DNA of 32,470 nt. Source: Alphaproteobacteria bacterium UBA3760. Lineage in GTDB: Bacteria; Pseudomonadota; Alphaproteobacteria; Rs-D84. Position 1 is the stretch's first letter; every line of letters begins with the position of its first letter. The position numbers and the translations under genes are program-made. This document shows, piece after piece, positions 16,501-20,799 of this stretch. Location: assembly GCA_002371155.1 (NCBI GenBank), contig DFGC01000019.1, positions 40,170-72,639 of the forward strand, given 5' to 3'. The notes beneath the pieces were generated by a model. That model had not been told where the DNA came from. It made no database searches and worked only from the letters and a program-made list of their open reading frames with translations.

Positions 16501-19488
16501 GTATCCTGTTTTGGAACAAGTGTTTGCCGCCGGTGTAAATGTGGTGTTATATGTTGCGGTTGCGTCTGCTGGTTTTGTCCCTGTGCCGGTTCCACACGAA
16601 TATGTGACCGTATATGTTTTTGCGGTTTTGCATGCATAATATGTTCCGGTTGGATTTGTGAAACTATATGTTGTCGATGTGCAATTTTGTGATGTTCCCC
16701 AACCCGTTTTAAATGTATATCCAGTCTGAGTCAAACCGCTGGCTGATCCAAAAGAACAAGCGGTACCCTGACTGCATTGTATGCTGGAATCTGTCTCTCC
16801 CCCAATGTTTTGTATATTACCTGTTCCACCATTTTTATTCAATACGACCGTTGCTTTACAATCACCTACCTGATCATGATTGCTGGCAGATGTGCCTGAT
16901 GTGGCATATCCCGTGGCGCATGCGGTGCATGATGCGCTTGTGCCACTTCCGGCCGAACTGTATCCAGATTCACAAACGCCACCGGAATATGAATTGTTGC
17001 ACACGCCACCCGTTGCTGTGGTTCCGCAACCCGTCGAAAAATATCCGGCATTAATATTGGCGCAACTTGTTGCGTTGCTTTCCTCGGCCTTGTATGTTCC
17101 CGCCCCACATGGTTCACATGCATATGTGCTTGAATTATATTTGAAACCCGCATTACATAACCATTGTGCGGTAAATGTTTTGTTTTCCGTATATGACCAA
17201 ATACCATTTTGCCATATTACTTGTGGGGATGTGCCGCTGACCGCCCAACCCTGAAATGTTGCATTTTGTTTGTGTATTGTATCCGCACTTGGGGTTGCGG
17301 CATTAAATATAACCCCCGCATATGCAGTGCCCCCAGGTATAGAACCCGAACCACCATTGCCAGCATTATATGTCACCGTATATGTCGTCGGTGTCCAATG
17401 TGCATACCATGTTTGATTTGATGCATACGTGATACCGGTTGAATTACCATTGGATGTCAAACATCCATTTTCATCAATATATTTTGTTCCGCTACTTTGA
17501 CTGCCAAAATACCCCATGAAAGTATTACCTGACTTTGATGGTATACCTACTGGATTTGAACAATTTGTCCCGGTTCCAATCTGACTTGTATGATCCCATG
17601 CCTTATAAACACCACTGGCGTTGGTATAGATTGCATAGATGTTGTCATTGATACTACCACCGTTTGCATCCAATGTAATTGTTGCACCACGGGCACATGC
17701 ATTCGGTGTCGCATTACCAATGTTTGTGGATACGCTGTCGTTTCCTTGGTACCCAGTATCGCATGAACAAATTGCTTTCCATGGAACAGTAACAAGATAG
17801 GCAAGATCGTTCGAAGTAACACTTAAAGAACCTGTGTCGGATATAACCTCCGGATGTGCGGTGCTGGTCCACCATGCTGCATACCCATTAAATGTCGCGT
17901 TTGTTTTTGATGGCAAAGAATTAGAATTAAATCCATTAAATTGTGTTGTGCAAGATGCGTTTGTATATATTGGGCAAGAACTGCTACTGCAAGTGTTTTT
18001 ACGATACAACCGTGTGGGCAGGTTGCCAACATTATTACAATATGTTGTATTATCCAAATTTATAACATAACACGTTGAACTAAATTGTGCATACCATGTT
18101 GTGTTGCCAGAAACCGTGACATTGATACCCGCCGCCGTTATATAACCGTTTTCATCAATATATTTCGCACCGCCACTTTGGGCGCTGTAATACCCCAAAA
18201 ACGCCTTGCCGGTTGATTCAGATGGCACCGCAACCGGATTAGAATTGGTGGTCATTTGATGGCCATTTAAATATTTTACATTTCCAACCGATGAAATACT
18301 GCTGCTGCCACCGGTCCCACCAGAAAGCGCGATGGTTACCGTGGAAGCCTGTGTTTGCCATTTTGCGTACCATTTTGTGTCGTTCGAAATTGATTTTGCT
18401 GCATTAATACCTGCTTGGGTTATATATCCATTCTGATTGATATATTGGGTCGTGCCATTTTGTGCTTCGTAATATCCCAAAAATACACCACCGGACAAAC
18501 TTGGAACGGTTACCGGGTTGGACGCGGTGGTCATGCCCAGGGTTCGATTAGAATTTAAATATACACCTGTATTATATTTTGTGTATATGGCTGTGGTCCC
18601 CGCCTGGGCATTTTTGTCGGTTGCATCCAATGTAATTATGTACGGGTTGGGCACTTTACACGCATAATAGCGTTCGGCTGGGTCTACAAAACTAGTATCC
18701 CCAGAAGTGCAACTTTGTGCCCCCCAACCATGATTAAACGAATACCCGGTTTGAGAAACGCCCGTTGGTTGACCAAAAGAACAAATTTCACCAAAATAAC
18801 AAAGTATTTGTCCATATTGGTCAGTCGTCCCATCGTTTTTATAAAGTGTCACGATTTTTTCGCATTTGCCTTCTCCTACATTAAATCTGTATTTTTCATC
18901 TTCACATGCACACGGCCCTTGGTCAGGATCGCTGCCCCTGCTTGATCCGTCCGGACACTCATGAATTGCGTAATCATCCCCGACATATGCACCTTTATCT
19001 GGGGTTATGTTCATTTCTGCATAATACTCATCTATAAACGCGTTCCATTCACCTAAATCGGTGATGCATCCCCTTTCTTGACTATAGTAATAACAGCATT
19101 CTGCACCATATGTCTCCATATTACCAGGGTCTGTAAAATAAACATGTTGTCCCGGAATGTCGCAGTTCACGCCTCGTTCCAAAAGATAGCCGTCATCTAA
19201 ACACAAAAATTCAGGATAGTCCTTAGCGGCCTCTTGATCTTGCATCAATGCAAAATTAAACGTCCCACCACTCAGACATTTACATGTGCAACCTTGGCGC
19301 TCGAAACTACCTTCAAGAAATTTAGCCAAACCTTCACAGTTTAATGCACTGTTGTCTAAATAATTATACGCACCTTCGCTAGCACAAAAATCTTCGGTAG
19401 GAAAATCAGCCGCTGCCGGCGCAACCACCGCCAACATCAGTGTCATAAATGTTAAAAATCGTTGAAAAATACGCGTCAAATGCCTCAT
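991..19488 (-). CDS. giant secreted B-repeat adhesin-like protein, about 6,165 aa
   Basis: One frame stays open for 18.5 kb and encodes a protein of roughly 0.6 MDa. The start at 19488 is chosen because GGGGAAGGA lies just upstream and a Sec signal peptide follows (basic residues 2-10, hydrophobic 11-24, AAA/D cleavage after residue 27). The open frame reaches 19641, but that extension overlaps tolA and would bury the signal peptide. After a Cys-rich domain (28 to about 210) come roughly forty modules of the InlB B-repeat type: a beta-strand Y-x-V/I-x-(L/Y/F), a GY-x-F-x-GW core and a closing LYAxW or FTAQW. GCC/EGF-like Cys segments, an MBG/Ig block and two LamG-like domains are interspersed. 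The protein is rich in Gly, Thr, Ser, Asn and Cys. No LPXTG, beta-barrel, OmpA-like or other anchor is visible at the C-terminus. B-repeats are known from surface proteins, so adhesion or carbohydrate/host binding is a reasonable inference, but the function is unproven. Confidence 0.9.
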   Translation of the reverse strand: MRHLTRIFQRFLTFMTLMLAVVAPAAADFPTEDFCASEGAYNYLDNSALNCEGLAKFLEGSFERQGCTCKCLSGGTFNFALMQDQEAAKDYPEFLCLDDGYLLERGVNCDIPGQHVYFTDPGNMETYGAECCYYYSQERGCITDLGEWNAFIDEYYAEMNITPDKGAYVGDDYAIHECPDGSSRGSDPDQGPCACEDEKYRFNVGEGKCEKIVTLYKNDGTTDQYGQILCYFGEICSFGQPTGVSQTGYSFNHGWGAQSCTSGDTSFVDPAERYYACKVPNPYIITLDATDKNAQAGTTAIYTKYNTGVYLNSNRTLGMTTASNPVTVPSLSGGVFLGYYEAQNGTTQYINQNGYITQAGINAAKSISNDTKWYAKWQTQASTVTIALSGGTGGSSSISSVGNVKYLNGHQMTTNSNPVAVPSESTGKAFLGYYSAQSGGAKYIDENGYITAAGINVTVSGNTTWYAQFSSTCYVINLDNTTYCNNVGNLPTRLYRKNTCSSSSCPIYTNASCTTQFNGFNSNSLPSKTNATFNGYAAWWTSTAHPEVISDTGSLSVTSNDLAYLVTVPWKAICSCDTGYQGNDSVSTNIGNATPNACARGATITLDANGGSINDNIYAIYTNASGVYKAWDHTSQIGTGTNCSNPVGIPSKSGNTFMGYFGSQSSGTKYIDENGCLTSNGNSTGITYASNQTWYAHWTPTTYTVTYNAGNGGSGSIPGGTAYAGVIFNAATPSADTIHKQNATFQGWAVSGTSPQVIWQNGIWSYTENKTFTAQWLCNAGFKYNSSTYACEPCGAGTYKAEESNATSCANINAGYFSTGCGTTATGGVCNNSYSGGVCESGYSSAGSGTSASCTACATGYATSGTSASNHDQVGDCKATVVLNKNGGTGNIQNIGGETDSSIQCSQGTACSFGSASGLTQTGYTFKTGWGTSQNCTSTTYSFTNPTGTYYACKTAKTYTVTYSCGTGTGTKPADATATYNTTFTPAANTCSKTGYSFTGWLVSGTTTVVSAGFNWEYTENKTLTAQWSQNVVNITLNKNNGTGTCATSVSCDQGGTCTLPQWDATSCNITNGNKIFVGWSTSSSATSGTFTVNNANTATYYAVWATPSCNISNAASANPTTTTTNEPKCSVTCGTGYHFGNGANSTTTGTVSGTAGNTSVSSSDACVLNQYTVTFKTGNTTVGTMSVNHGEATTLRSISSLSSGVPAALKSNGWNFDGWATQTGTSTISYSDEASVAFTGDTTLYGIWKRDITYNYYSNNTTLKSSNKTQYYRNTSGTAAGPTSINLPAINTVTTWAPFGWVTSTISTSPTGNVSSQTSETPAYNSAAPTYYALYSRTPKLVYNGNGNTGGSTTQTTGTQYYTAGVGAHTLNMNLRTNGFTKLGHTFDGWRLGSDVGELKTEGESITFPNKEWTSGSVYNIYATWAPKTIGLEWDSNAHGTIDPTQCVYGTTITMPSPTDTGYTFSEWKTPNDSSFGAGASMKCDETSLGTEAINGGNATIVAQWTQNTYKLTVNAGRGIASVVGEDWIVAGDGKSMYKNVVYNEETSLSADNFVVMGGYESELIYTKTSGAGTLSGSTFTSGLGDATITVQSVGIVSPTVSLSRKWAVATYNYPGSINDLTATFGNANIYDGSLTIQYNFGISGASNSSSCAAVAYTYSNTFSTLGTGATTVTKNVPATEYLGYKCYTIQAKVCDSTGCSATTTSSALELGNLQRTITFKKVDSDTSLSGTSPAYARYGTNLLYTGATESSETNMPTAYKTNSAQVFKGWYTASSGGTQVYNANTATLQPGVSSITDSSSKWIVTSDKDLYAQYEACSCTKGSNVASCTVNTASGKLPKDNANRCSYTYTCASGYYTAGNSGSGTFNGAAGIGTNTSPACGAGSYSITYELNGGTATGTYQTTAVTGEVIHITTPTHPHGTFNGWAISGMDTNTHEYGATSSLGSSSTAQSLTVGATIEYFKNLRKSSGNVIFTAKWTCATGYEGNSCTIRSFSCTAGQYLPKNTVECASCPAGKYCANSGTYQFSTTNDQGITGTCTAGNYAAGGATSCSACAANANSSAGASYCVCKPGYSIGGGANTTQYSTTNPSGSTCDLRSYTITLNKNGGSGKIASDTAVTQNNATMTCTYTQTCTLPTYTSTTLLSKGSGTTAKMFLGWSTTQNTSDDATSADLTTSYTLSTTGNKTLFAVWGTPVCTKGTGVKTTSVNSVSGNKTVCNRSSSAGYYCSATETGTTAGVLELKTTCTKATAGYYAAEGATNQTKCGFGKYSSGGTASCTNCPSLTNWTVTTTSDTSTSYSACYATRTPENCHSGTVKRTASGSTGYNTTVVKVTDLTANAGYYVNSTNTACLACVTGAISATGETQCVACQNGTTTTGSGQSSCNANCPNATGVSSWANATWNSTNNTVSNLCTIGSMSSYTITLDNNNGSGGESSVSAQYGSAMPTIETLPTRTGYQFAGYWDEADGGTQYYNSNGTSARNWDKTSNDTLYAHWNIMSYEITIVAGRGIDTIAQPTNGGWTGSGTATLTKTLEYGTTVDLSQFTPTRKAGYTGTGYTVTGAGNLDGSTFTVDANTATITISATGIAAPTASISMSGVSGSTRTLGYNSGTTTTLVGTNTTNYDSGITLSYSYGNSTSATGTYTYSSTNTVSSTAYHGTRYHKVKITASDGTLTSTTTTSSGYVTINLNNTKVIFNPNTGTLSGTSPLYVWKDNAALRTTVGGTGTGTVPSATKQGYTFKGWYTQSSGGTQIYNASGNLSTATVSGYISGGKWNVANLNDITLYAQYEASGNIAYTVKHYTQNLTGNAYTLESTVTGYGTTGATLTLSNLTHSITGFTSPSNGFAGTATNGTTKPSSGAVTTTTILANGNRVIDLYYTRNSYEVSETHGTGIASVTGAGTYLFGASVTLTPTVSNGYTFTNWTDNNNSNTQVSTDAAYTFTMPANDVSYRANATPNSYNITLNKQSGTGGTSSISVTYGYTMPAITRPTRGTYTFGGYYTGTSGSGTKYYNADGTSAKAWAETNVTTLYAKWTACAACAPGNGANCSLSVVSNACKYETSCKEGYSNIQNNGKYNPSCTANTINITLDKNGGTGICGGVSGVVNGEMTCTYDSPCNAPVYADTCNITNGTNILTGWTKSNGDVVALGGDITNITTGAATTLTAQWEQCAPCNANNANSVNCSVSVVNNQCVWTTSCKTGYGNPQNPGTANASCTPNTITLSWTPDTTHGTISNAPASCTYGSTFTAATMTPKSGYTFTNWSVNGKTFASGATNIPCNQNQLGVASGTATINPGFTTNTYNVSYNCNGGTAQSTLPATTSVSYGASYTTAANTVCTRTGYTLSGWMVGSTSSTDVKNTGEEYQWTYTADKTLYAKWTANTFTVNLNKNGGTGTCGGTSGTMTCTYNGTCTAPNWNASTCNITKGTSRLTGWKKSTDNTVVSLGASIKNIVASGTVTLTAQWTPCTACNANNANSVNCSVSVESNQCKWTTSCMDGYHDLVDGGTANASCTANTISLAWDNNGYGTQPTTPATCTYGQNFTAPSMSAGGQTFNGWKRSNTTLNGNTQYVCNYTNLGTYDGSAAFTAQWNANTYTVTYACGAGTGTPPSTTNISATYGSPFTAAANTCTKTGYHFTGWAVSNTGTPSTIWQNGSTWRYEENKTFTAQWSADSFKVRYAKGNTAATGTTPADSTCIYSNASSCTAVANPYTYTGYTFGGWACSLTNGGGSCANPTYTAGADIRGATVDGGDITLTAIWNANTITFDWGNGGRGTLPTSKPTGCTYGSTFTMPAAMSATGYTFGGWTLNSTTYAAGATVNCTNTVLGVSSGSVAITGKWTAKTSALTFDENYGTGATKTKTATYGNAMPTLTSAQLPTRAGYTFVGYFDATSGGNQYYKYNGTSFRTWNKNTTAGTTLYARWSANPYTVTFNGNGGTAGTQYTTAIYDKPMPTVQPNLADPANGAIIKYNGCADGKYPYGATTTGMYNVFLPVEPNTTYKYEMDTIGNRQAIYEYNFVVNPDSYTSQGQLSPDRTINGYGTDGLPSDCFTTGANAKMVMLYLKSSDGTTPTNLKIYKVVGATCTHSNVSSYSSASAGVLSSGGTELTSGTPISMATKTNETFNGYFDAATGGNQYYTAGGESNKNWDKASDTILYAQYKSMTVNVSNKSLTYNGASQSCAGGATVTFPLNATITYSSSQNGSYTATAPTLKNVSQSPITVYFKATANGYNDYYGNYQCTMAKATMTPSLAGNSKVYDGTALTCDGGEQTGVPASSTITYRTGTTGNYGNAPTVTAVADSKTVYYKITNANYNDFTGSFSCGITNAELAAPTTPTNHLVYNGTSTTNGTAQNCPGVTGVASGASVQYSTTEGGTYGASTPTITNAGQTTVWYKLTKTNYNDKIGSYTCYMDTKEMTVSAPNKSLTYNNGNEQSCANVSVSDPSSGATVKYTDTMGGTYSTTAPKMTNVGSKTIYYQVTATNYTTKTGNYTCAMTQANSQLVLSATSGSVTYPTTTGTFTVTKNTSGGALSVASNNTSVATATISGTTVTVTYHQAGTANITVTSAATGNYTAQTATYVATANNKIININNNSGSGTCLGGSMTCTYGDTCDAPVWGNNSRLPAGYTEVEYIQSNGSQYIDTGYKIKNSHVSGIGVVGTPTTVSGSTANAGNFFGNLYETAGFNTNWKNGAFGLWLQSMQKTGLKATYPASFNANQKYTIKFDVNVDSNKKGTALLWVNNVAVEPKIETNMSINNSGSNFKLFSNGSATKNGNQVIVTWGDVLFTGRLYSLKLYDGDTLEMDLVPVSRKSDGALGVFNRVTNEFYGNSGVGSFTAGPTVTPTGTGGTCEITNGTKVLTGWNTAANGTGTAVALGQNNIGTLNANTLYAVWGTPNCNITKGTGTATTSENNSPVCTVTCSAGYSKLGYMDATTTGFTTSGNPNQTTASYVCAARTYKVTLDPKRYTSASASSGTAPENAGTATYWYRYKTNSPCYYYSTELQLSTDEVAANCIAGTNGNTITAPSGMSGYNTFGGYYTGKTGTGTQYVLGTGVTTNQQWNNVANDSTLYAKWNANTFNVGYSSDVSSSTTPTSCTYGATCNAPTATAVTKAGYTLSHWTCAASSGNCVKATYNPGESISAATTVNGATITLTAVWTPNISGKITLDVNRYASASATNATQTATSNPAYVYTKYNTGVYSNADATTKITKLTSVPTMVGYNFGGLYTDKYTGGTQVANSSGTFLSAANTRVATTGGTATWYAHWTAKQSALTFDENEGTGATKTVTATYGNAMPALTSAQLPTRAGYTFVGYFDATTGGNQYYKNDGTSFQNWNKNTTAGTILYARWTPNSYTVTLNKNASSTDTTVVDTINATFGAAMPVVNASGNALTIPTNSNQIITGYADARSNGVLYYNVNGTNITSAKNWDKTTDNTTLYAQWETCAPCNATNANCTLTVSNNTCTYETSCVAGYHGLVGDGTATPSCTANTYTVQFTTGNNVVLGTQEFTYGVSKALTTIANLDQTKIPVSSTNGWSFYGWGTATTPSTRAHTNGKSVSNLTTENGGTVKLYGIWYRPVYFKYYSGATATDLTTSAAKYQYYRNTSSTAANVSSVSSGVTTFVKQSTYNWEPRGWVLDSTTSSTPTYTTTNSASVTPGKDVKPASGTALYYYALYSRPATIQYNVNGGTGSTDDTTADQYFNAGGTNSVPLNMTLATGTGLSKTNYSFVGWTENSTSGTSYASGATYTYPTATWTTPQSTVTMYANWSQNTVVCSAGQYLPANATACTQCTKGSYCPGGTYNLDNAEHGRTTCPTGYTSDAGASQQTQCYVNCGPGQYKASTTSICENVTANYWGAGGKSFYGSALPRTKCGMMNMLDANGTLINAQLTTTGSGLGANQAADCGRVLHIGDYSLRLRSGTAATPSLKFDVDKNGAVDLWAKMTTTQENMSSTSDKKFKVNYQNQTYYVCDDTTCGGAQGYTELQYIRMADGAFIITDVYPNQDTEFIVDFQSEIDELRWLFGSRGYLNGSTTSQNRFSLQLFSLVNGSVWMQFDNTANLEYGTRAFASNSAARLARHQCGIKNQRVWCDGNVLAWGSGGAPSGVSNFTAQNPIVMGSTDLAGGSYSTSTFTGKIYGATGLVPCRRNADLAVGLCNKSTGAFFGNSAGTGTITAGPNK
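1985..2220 (-). other. giant protein: Cys-rich GCC/EGF-like segment 4
   Basis: Contains CSAGQYLPAN, C-x-x-CTKGSYCPGG, CPTGYTSDAG and CGPGQYKAS. It comes after the last B-repeat and before the C-terminal region, so it marks the end of the repeat array. Confidence 0.6.
2236..3060 (-). repeat. giant protein: three-module cassette, copy 2
   Basis: Residues about 5477-5752 repeat the module order of 15205-15980: an LYGIW module, a module with YQYYRNTS and YYALYSR, and a module with QYFNAG and PLNMTL. The copies lie about 13 kb apart. Confidence 0.7.
3440..3725 (-). repeat. giant protein: near-identical B-repeat, copy 2 (partner 7703-7985)
   Basis: Partner of the module at 7703-7985. Differences are few and scattered (for example TVTATYGNAMPAL against TKTATYGNAMPTL). 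The downstream modules of the two copies are not especially alike, so the duplicated or converted tract is about one module long. Confidence 0.85.
4995..5645 (-). other. giant protein: LamG-like domain inserted in a B-repeat
   Basis: Residues about 4615-4832 start LPAGYTEVEYIQSNGSQYID and end with LKLYDGD, DLVPVSRKSDGALGVFN, FYGNSG and FTAGP, the familiar LamG/concanavalin-like pattern of gut bacterial and phage proteins. It splits a B-repeat: APVWGNNS precedes it and CEITNGTKVLTGWNT, the rest of the same module, follows. The insert is more AT-rich than its surroundings. Confidence 0.75.
5742..7023 (-). other. giant protein: four MBG-like repeats and an Ig-like domain
   Basis: Residues about 4156-4583 contain four units with KSLTYNG or KVYDGT, then Y...GTYGA, then (V/I)(W/Y)YK(L/I)T...NYND...GSYTC, the plan of MBG domains. 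An Ig-like group-2 type domain follows (VASNNTSVATA...AGTANITVT). Each MBG unit carries a Cys near both ends (QSCAG and YQCTM type), suggesting one disulfide per unit. Confidence 0.65.
7250..7638 (-). other. giant protein: foreign domain inserted in a B-repeat loop
   Basis: Residues about 3951-4080 interrupt a B-repeat after its MPTVQPN strand; the GYFDAATGGNQYY half resumes afterwards. The insert contains NVFLPVEPNTTYKYEM, RQAIYEYNF and TNLKIYKV, like jelly-roll modules seen in phage structural and surface proteins (by memory). The DNA is clearly more AT-rich than the flanks. Confidence 0.6.
7703..7985 (-). repeat. giant protein: near-identical B-repeat, copy 1 (partner 3440-3725)
   Basis: The module with SALTFDEN, YGNAMP, QLPTRAGYTFVGYFDAT and LYARW matches 3440-3725 residue for residue over most of its length. 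Long identical DNA stretches occur, for example GTGTACCCGGCGCGCGTTGG. It is far closer to that copy than to its neighbours, which indicates a recent duplication or gene conversion across about 4.3 kb. Confidence 0.85.
8960..10240 (-). repeat. giant protein: duplicated 0.9 kb unit (NKNGG module plus Cys linker)
   Basis: A module starting L-x-KNGGTG-x-C and ending LTAQW is followed by a linker with CNANNANSVNCSVSV and TTSC. This pair occurs at about 9850-10240 and again at about 8960-9360, offset by roughly 890 bases. The linker DNA around GCATTATTGGC is nearly identical in the two copies. Related linkers lie at about 10250-10400 and 3060-3200. Confidence 0.7.
12300..12780 (-). other. giant protein: Cys-rich GCC/EGF-like segment 3
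   Basis: About 160 residues with repeated AGYY...C-x-x-C units (AGYYAAEGAT, AGYYVNSTNTAC, C-x-x-CQNGT). It is similar to segments 1 and 2 and lies between B-repeat groups. No catalytic motif is visible. Confidence 0.5.
13200..13510 (-). other. giant protein: Cys-rich GCC/EGF-like segment 2
   Basis: Contains CTAGQYLPKN, C-x-x-CPAGKYC and CVCKPGYS, the same plan as the segment near the C-terminus at 1985-2220 (CSAGQYLPAN, C-x-x-CTKGSYCPGG). The shared AGQYLP start shows that the two derive from one ancestor. Confidence 0.55.
15205..15980 (-). repeat. giant protein: three-module cassette, copy 1
   Basis: Residues about 1170-1428 hold three successive modules: one ending LYGIW, one with QYYRNTS and ending YYALYSR, and one with QYYTAG and LNMNL. 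The same three appear in the same order at 2236-3060. Order and distinctive motifs are conserved although many positions differ, so this is an old duplication of a multi-module block. Confidence 0.7.
16860..17165 (-). other. giant protein: Cys-rich GCC/EGF-like segment 1
   Basis: A segment of about 100 residues with the pattern C-x(n)-C-x-x-CGAGTY, GYFSTGC and C-x-x-CATGY resembles GCC2/GCC3 or ephrin-receptor-like cysteine repeats. It separates two groups of B-repeats. The family link is by eye. Confidence 0.5.
18861..19488 (-). other. giant protein: signal peptide and unique Cys-rich N-terminal domain
   Basis: Residues 1-27 are the signal peptide. Residues 28 to about 210 form a domain unlike the rest, acidic and aromatic, with many Cys in pairs and clusters (for example CTCKC, ECCYYY, CACED). 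It ends at KCEK, just before the first B-repeat-like module. I do not recognise a family. The cysteines fit an oxidising periplasmic or extracellular location. Confidence 0.65.
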
Positions 19489-19508
19489 TCCTTCCCCGTG
19501 TTGTTCAC

Positions 19509-19537
19509 AGTGTAGAAATTTATGTTGCATAACGCAA
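19509..19537 (-). promoter_or_regulatory. possible promoter of the giant gene, with A/T tracts upstream
   Basis: On the minus strand, TTGCGT (19532-19537) and TACACT (19509-19514) lie 17 bases apart, ending 20 bases before the chosen ATG. Just upstream are homopolymer runs of eight, seven and eight A on the plus strand (19540-19568), which could act as an UP element. The -10 is a four-of-six match, so the call is weak. The gene could also be read through from tolA. Confidence 0.35.
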
Positions 19538-19589
19538 ATAAAAAAAATAAAAAAATCAACAAAAAAAATTTGACAGGTTTCTAAAATTC

Positions 19590-20357
19590 CTACATAACGC
19601 GTCCTGTGGTTGGGTAAAATGTTAATTGTATGCTTTCCCATTTGGAAAACTCACTGCGCGGCAACATAGATAACGGTTCGCATGTGTGTATTGCCGCACG
19701 AATTGTATCTAAAACATACGCAAATGCCGGGTCGGTTTCGGCACGCGATGCGGCCTCGAACCACAAATCTGCAACAGTTCCGTTGGGTCGCATCTTTAAA
19801 TGTGCAACGGCGCGAATGTCCGCCAAATCGGGACGGGTTGTATCAACCACCCAACAACGCGTCAACGCCACGCGCAGCGCGTCAACCACCGATATCGACA
19901 GTGTTCTGTCCAACGACATGACTTCGCGATTTACGCGCACAACCGTTTTCTTTTTTGGTGTGTTTTCAACCGTTGTATCCGTTTTTTGTTGTGTTTCTGC
20001 GGTTTTTTCTTGATTTTTATTATCAGTATCATCCGCAAAATCGTCGGGTAAATCATTTTTTTCTGCGGCAACTGGTTCCGGGGGTGGGGCGGGTTTTGGC
20101 TCTGGCACCGGTTTAATATCTGGTTTTGTGTCTGGTTTTGGTTTGGGGGTGTCTGTATTGTATAATTTTGTTTCGTCCCCAGTAATTTTTACATTGTTTA
20201 AATCAATTTCCATAATCTGGATTCTGTCGGGTGTCACCATTTCGGCGCGTTGTGCAACCGCCACAACCGACACCAATATAACAACAACCAACATCAAATG
20301 CCCCATTATGGACATTAAAATGTTTTCTGAATAAAATTGCCTGACTTTACTTTTCAT
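19590..20357 (-). CDS. tolA: TolA-like envelope energy-transducing protein
   Basis: 255 residues. A single transmembrane helix (about 13-35) carries Ser16-x3-His20, like the SHLS motif by which TolA contacts TolQ-TolR. A Pro/Lys-rich linker (70-95) and an acidic, Gln/Thr-rich linker span to about 150. The C-terminal domain (about 155-250) has the TolA-III pattern: V-x-L-x-M-x-P-x-G, DPAFAYVLDTIRAA, a Cys pair (168 and 226) and LPRSEFSKWESIQLTFYP. TolA couples the inner-membrane motor to the outer membrane during division. The linker is shorter than the long helical stalk of E. coli TolA. The gene starts 18 bases after tolR with no clear ribosome binding site, so translation is probably coupled. 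The giant gene follows after 101 bases. Confidence 0.85.
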   Translation of the reverse strand: MKSKVRQFYSENILMSIMGHLMLVVVILVSVVAVAQRAEMVTPDRIQIMEIDLNNVKITGDETKLYNTDTPKPKPDTKPDIKPVPEPKPAPPPEPVAAEKNDLPDDFADDTDNKNQEKTAETQQKTDTTVENTPKKKTVVRVNREVMSLDRTLSISVVDALRVALTRCWVVDTTRPDLADIRAVAHLKMRPNGTVADLWFEAASRAETDPAFAYVLDTIRAAIHTCEPLSMLPRSEFSKWESIQLTFYPTTGRVM

Positions 20358-20375
20358 AGTGTTTTATTCGCCCGT

Positions 20376-20774
20376 TTAATTATCGATTTGTGTCCTAAGG
20401 CCTACTTTTTGGAATCCTGCGTCCTTTAATCGCCCCATTGCGCGCATAACCGCACCATAATCGGCATGTGTGTCGCCACTTATCATTATTGTTAAATTCG
20501 GGTTTTCTGTGCGCATTGCGGCGGCGCGACGCACGACATCGTCCAATGGCATCATTTCGCGCGCCAAATAATATCGCCCAACCGAATCGACACTGATTTG
20601 TATTGCGTGATCATTACCATTCATTGCCGAATGACCTGCGCGGGGCAAATCCAAATCTATCCCCGTTGTCATCATTGGTGTTGTCACCATAAATACCGCC
20701 AACAAAGTGGTCATAACATCAATCATCGGTGTCAAAGAAATGCCACTATCAAACCTGCGTGTTCGTCTTTGCAT
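20376..20774 (-). CDS. tolR: TolR / ExbD-family proton-channel subunit
   Basis: 132 residues. A short basic cytoplasmic tail (QRRTRR), one transmembrane helix (about 14-35) with LTPMIDVMTTLLAVFM, and a periplasmic domain. Asp19 matches the conserved membrane Asp of TolR/ExbD (Asp23 in E. coli) needed for proton-driven work. The periplasmic part has the ExbD pattern ISGDTHADYGAVMRAMGRLKDAGF-like, ending KVGLRT. An AAGG lies nine bases before the start. It works with TolQ and TolA encoded on either side. The length is normal for the family. Confidence 0.92.
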   Translation of the reverse strand: MQRRTRRFDSGISLTPMIDVMTTLLAVFMVTTPMMTTGIDLDLPRAGHSAMNGNDHAIQISVDSVGRYYLAREMMPLDDVVRRAAAMRTENPNLTIMISGDTHADYGAVMRAMGRLKDAGFQKVGLRTQIDN

Positions 20775-20799
20775 GGTTAAAACCTTTTTATTCTTTTAT

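Noticed and set aside
19489..19641. 51-residue N-terminal extension of the giant protein
   Set aside because: It overlaps the tolA 3' end, has no ribosome binding site and would put the signal peptide 52 residues inside. GGGGAAGGA and the signal peptide support 19488.
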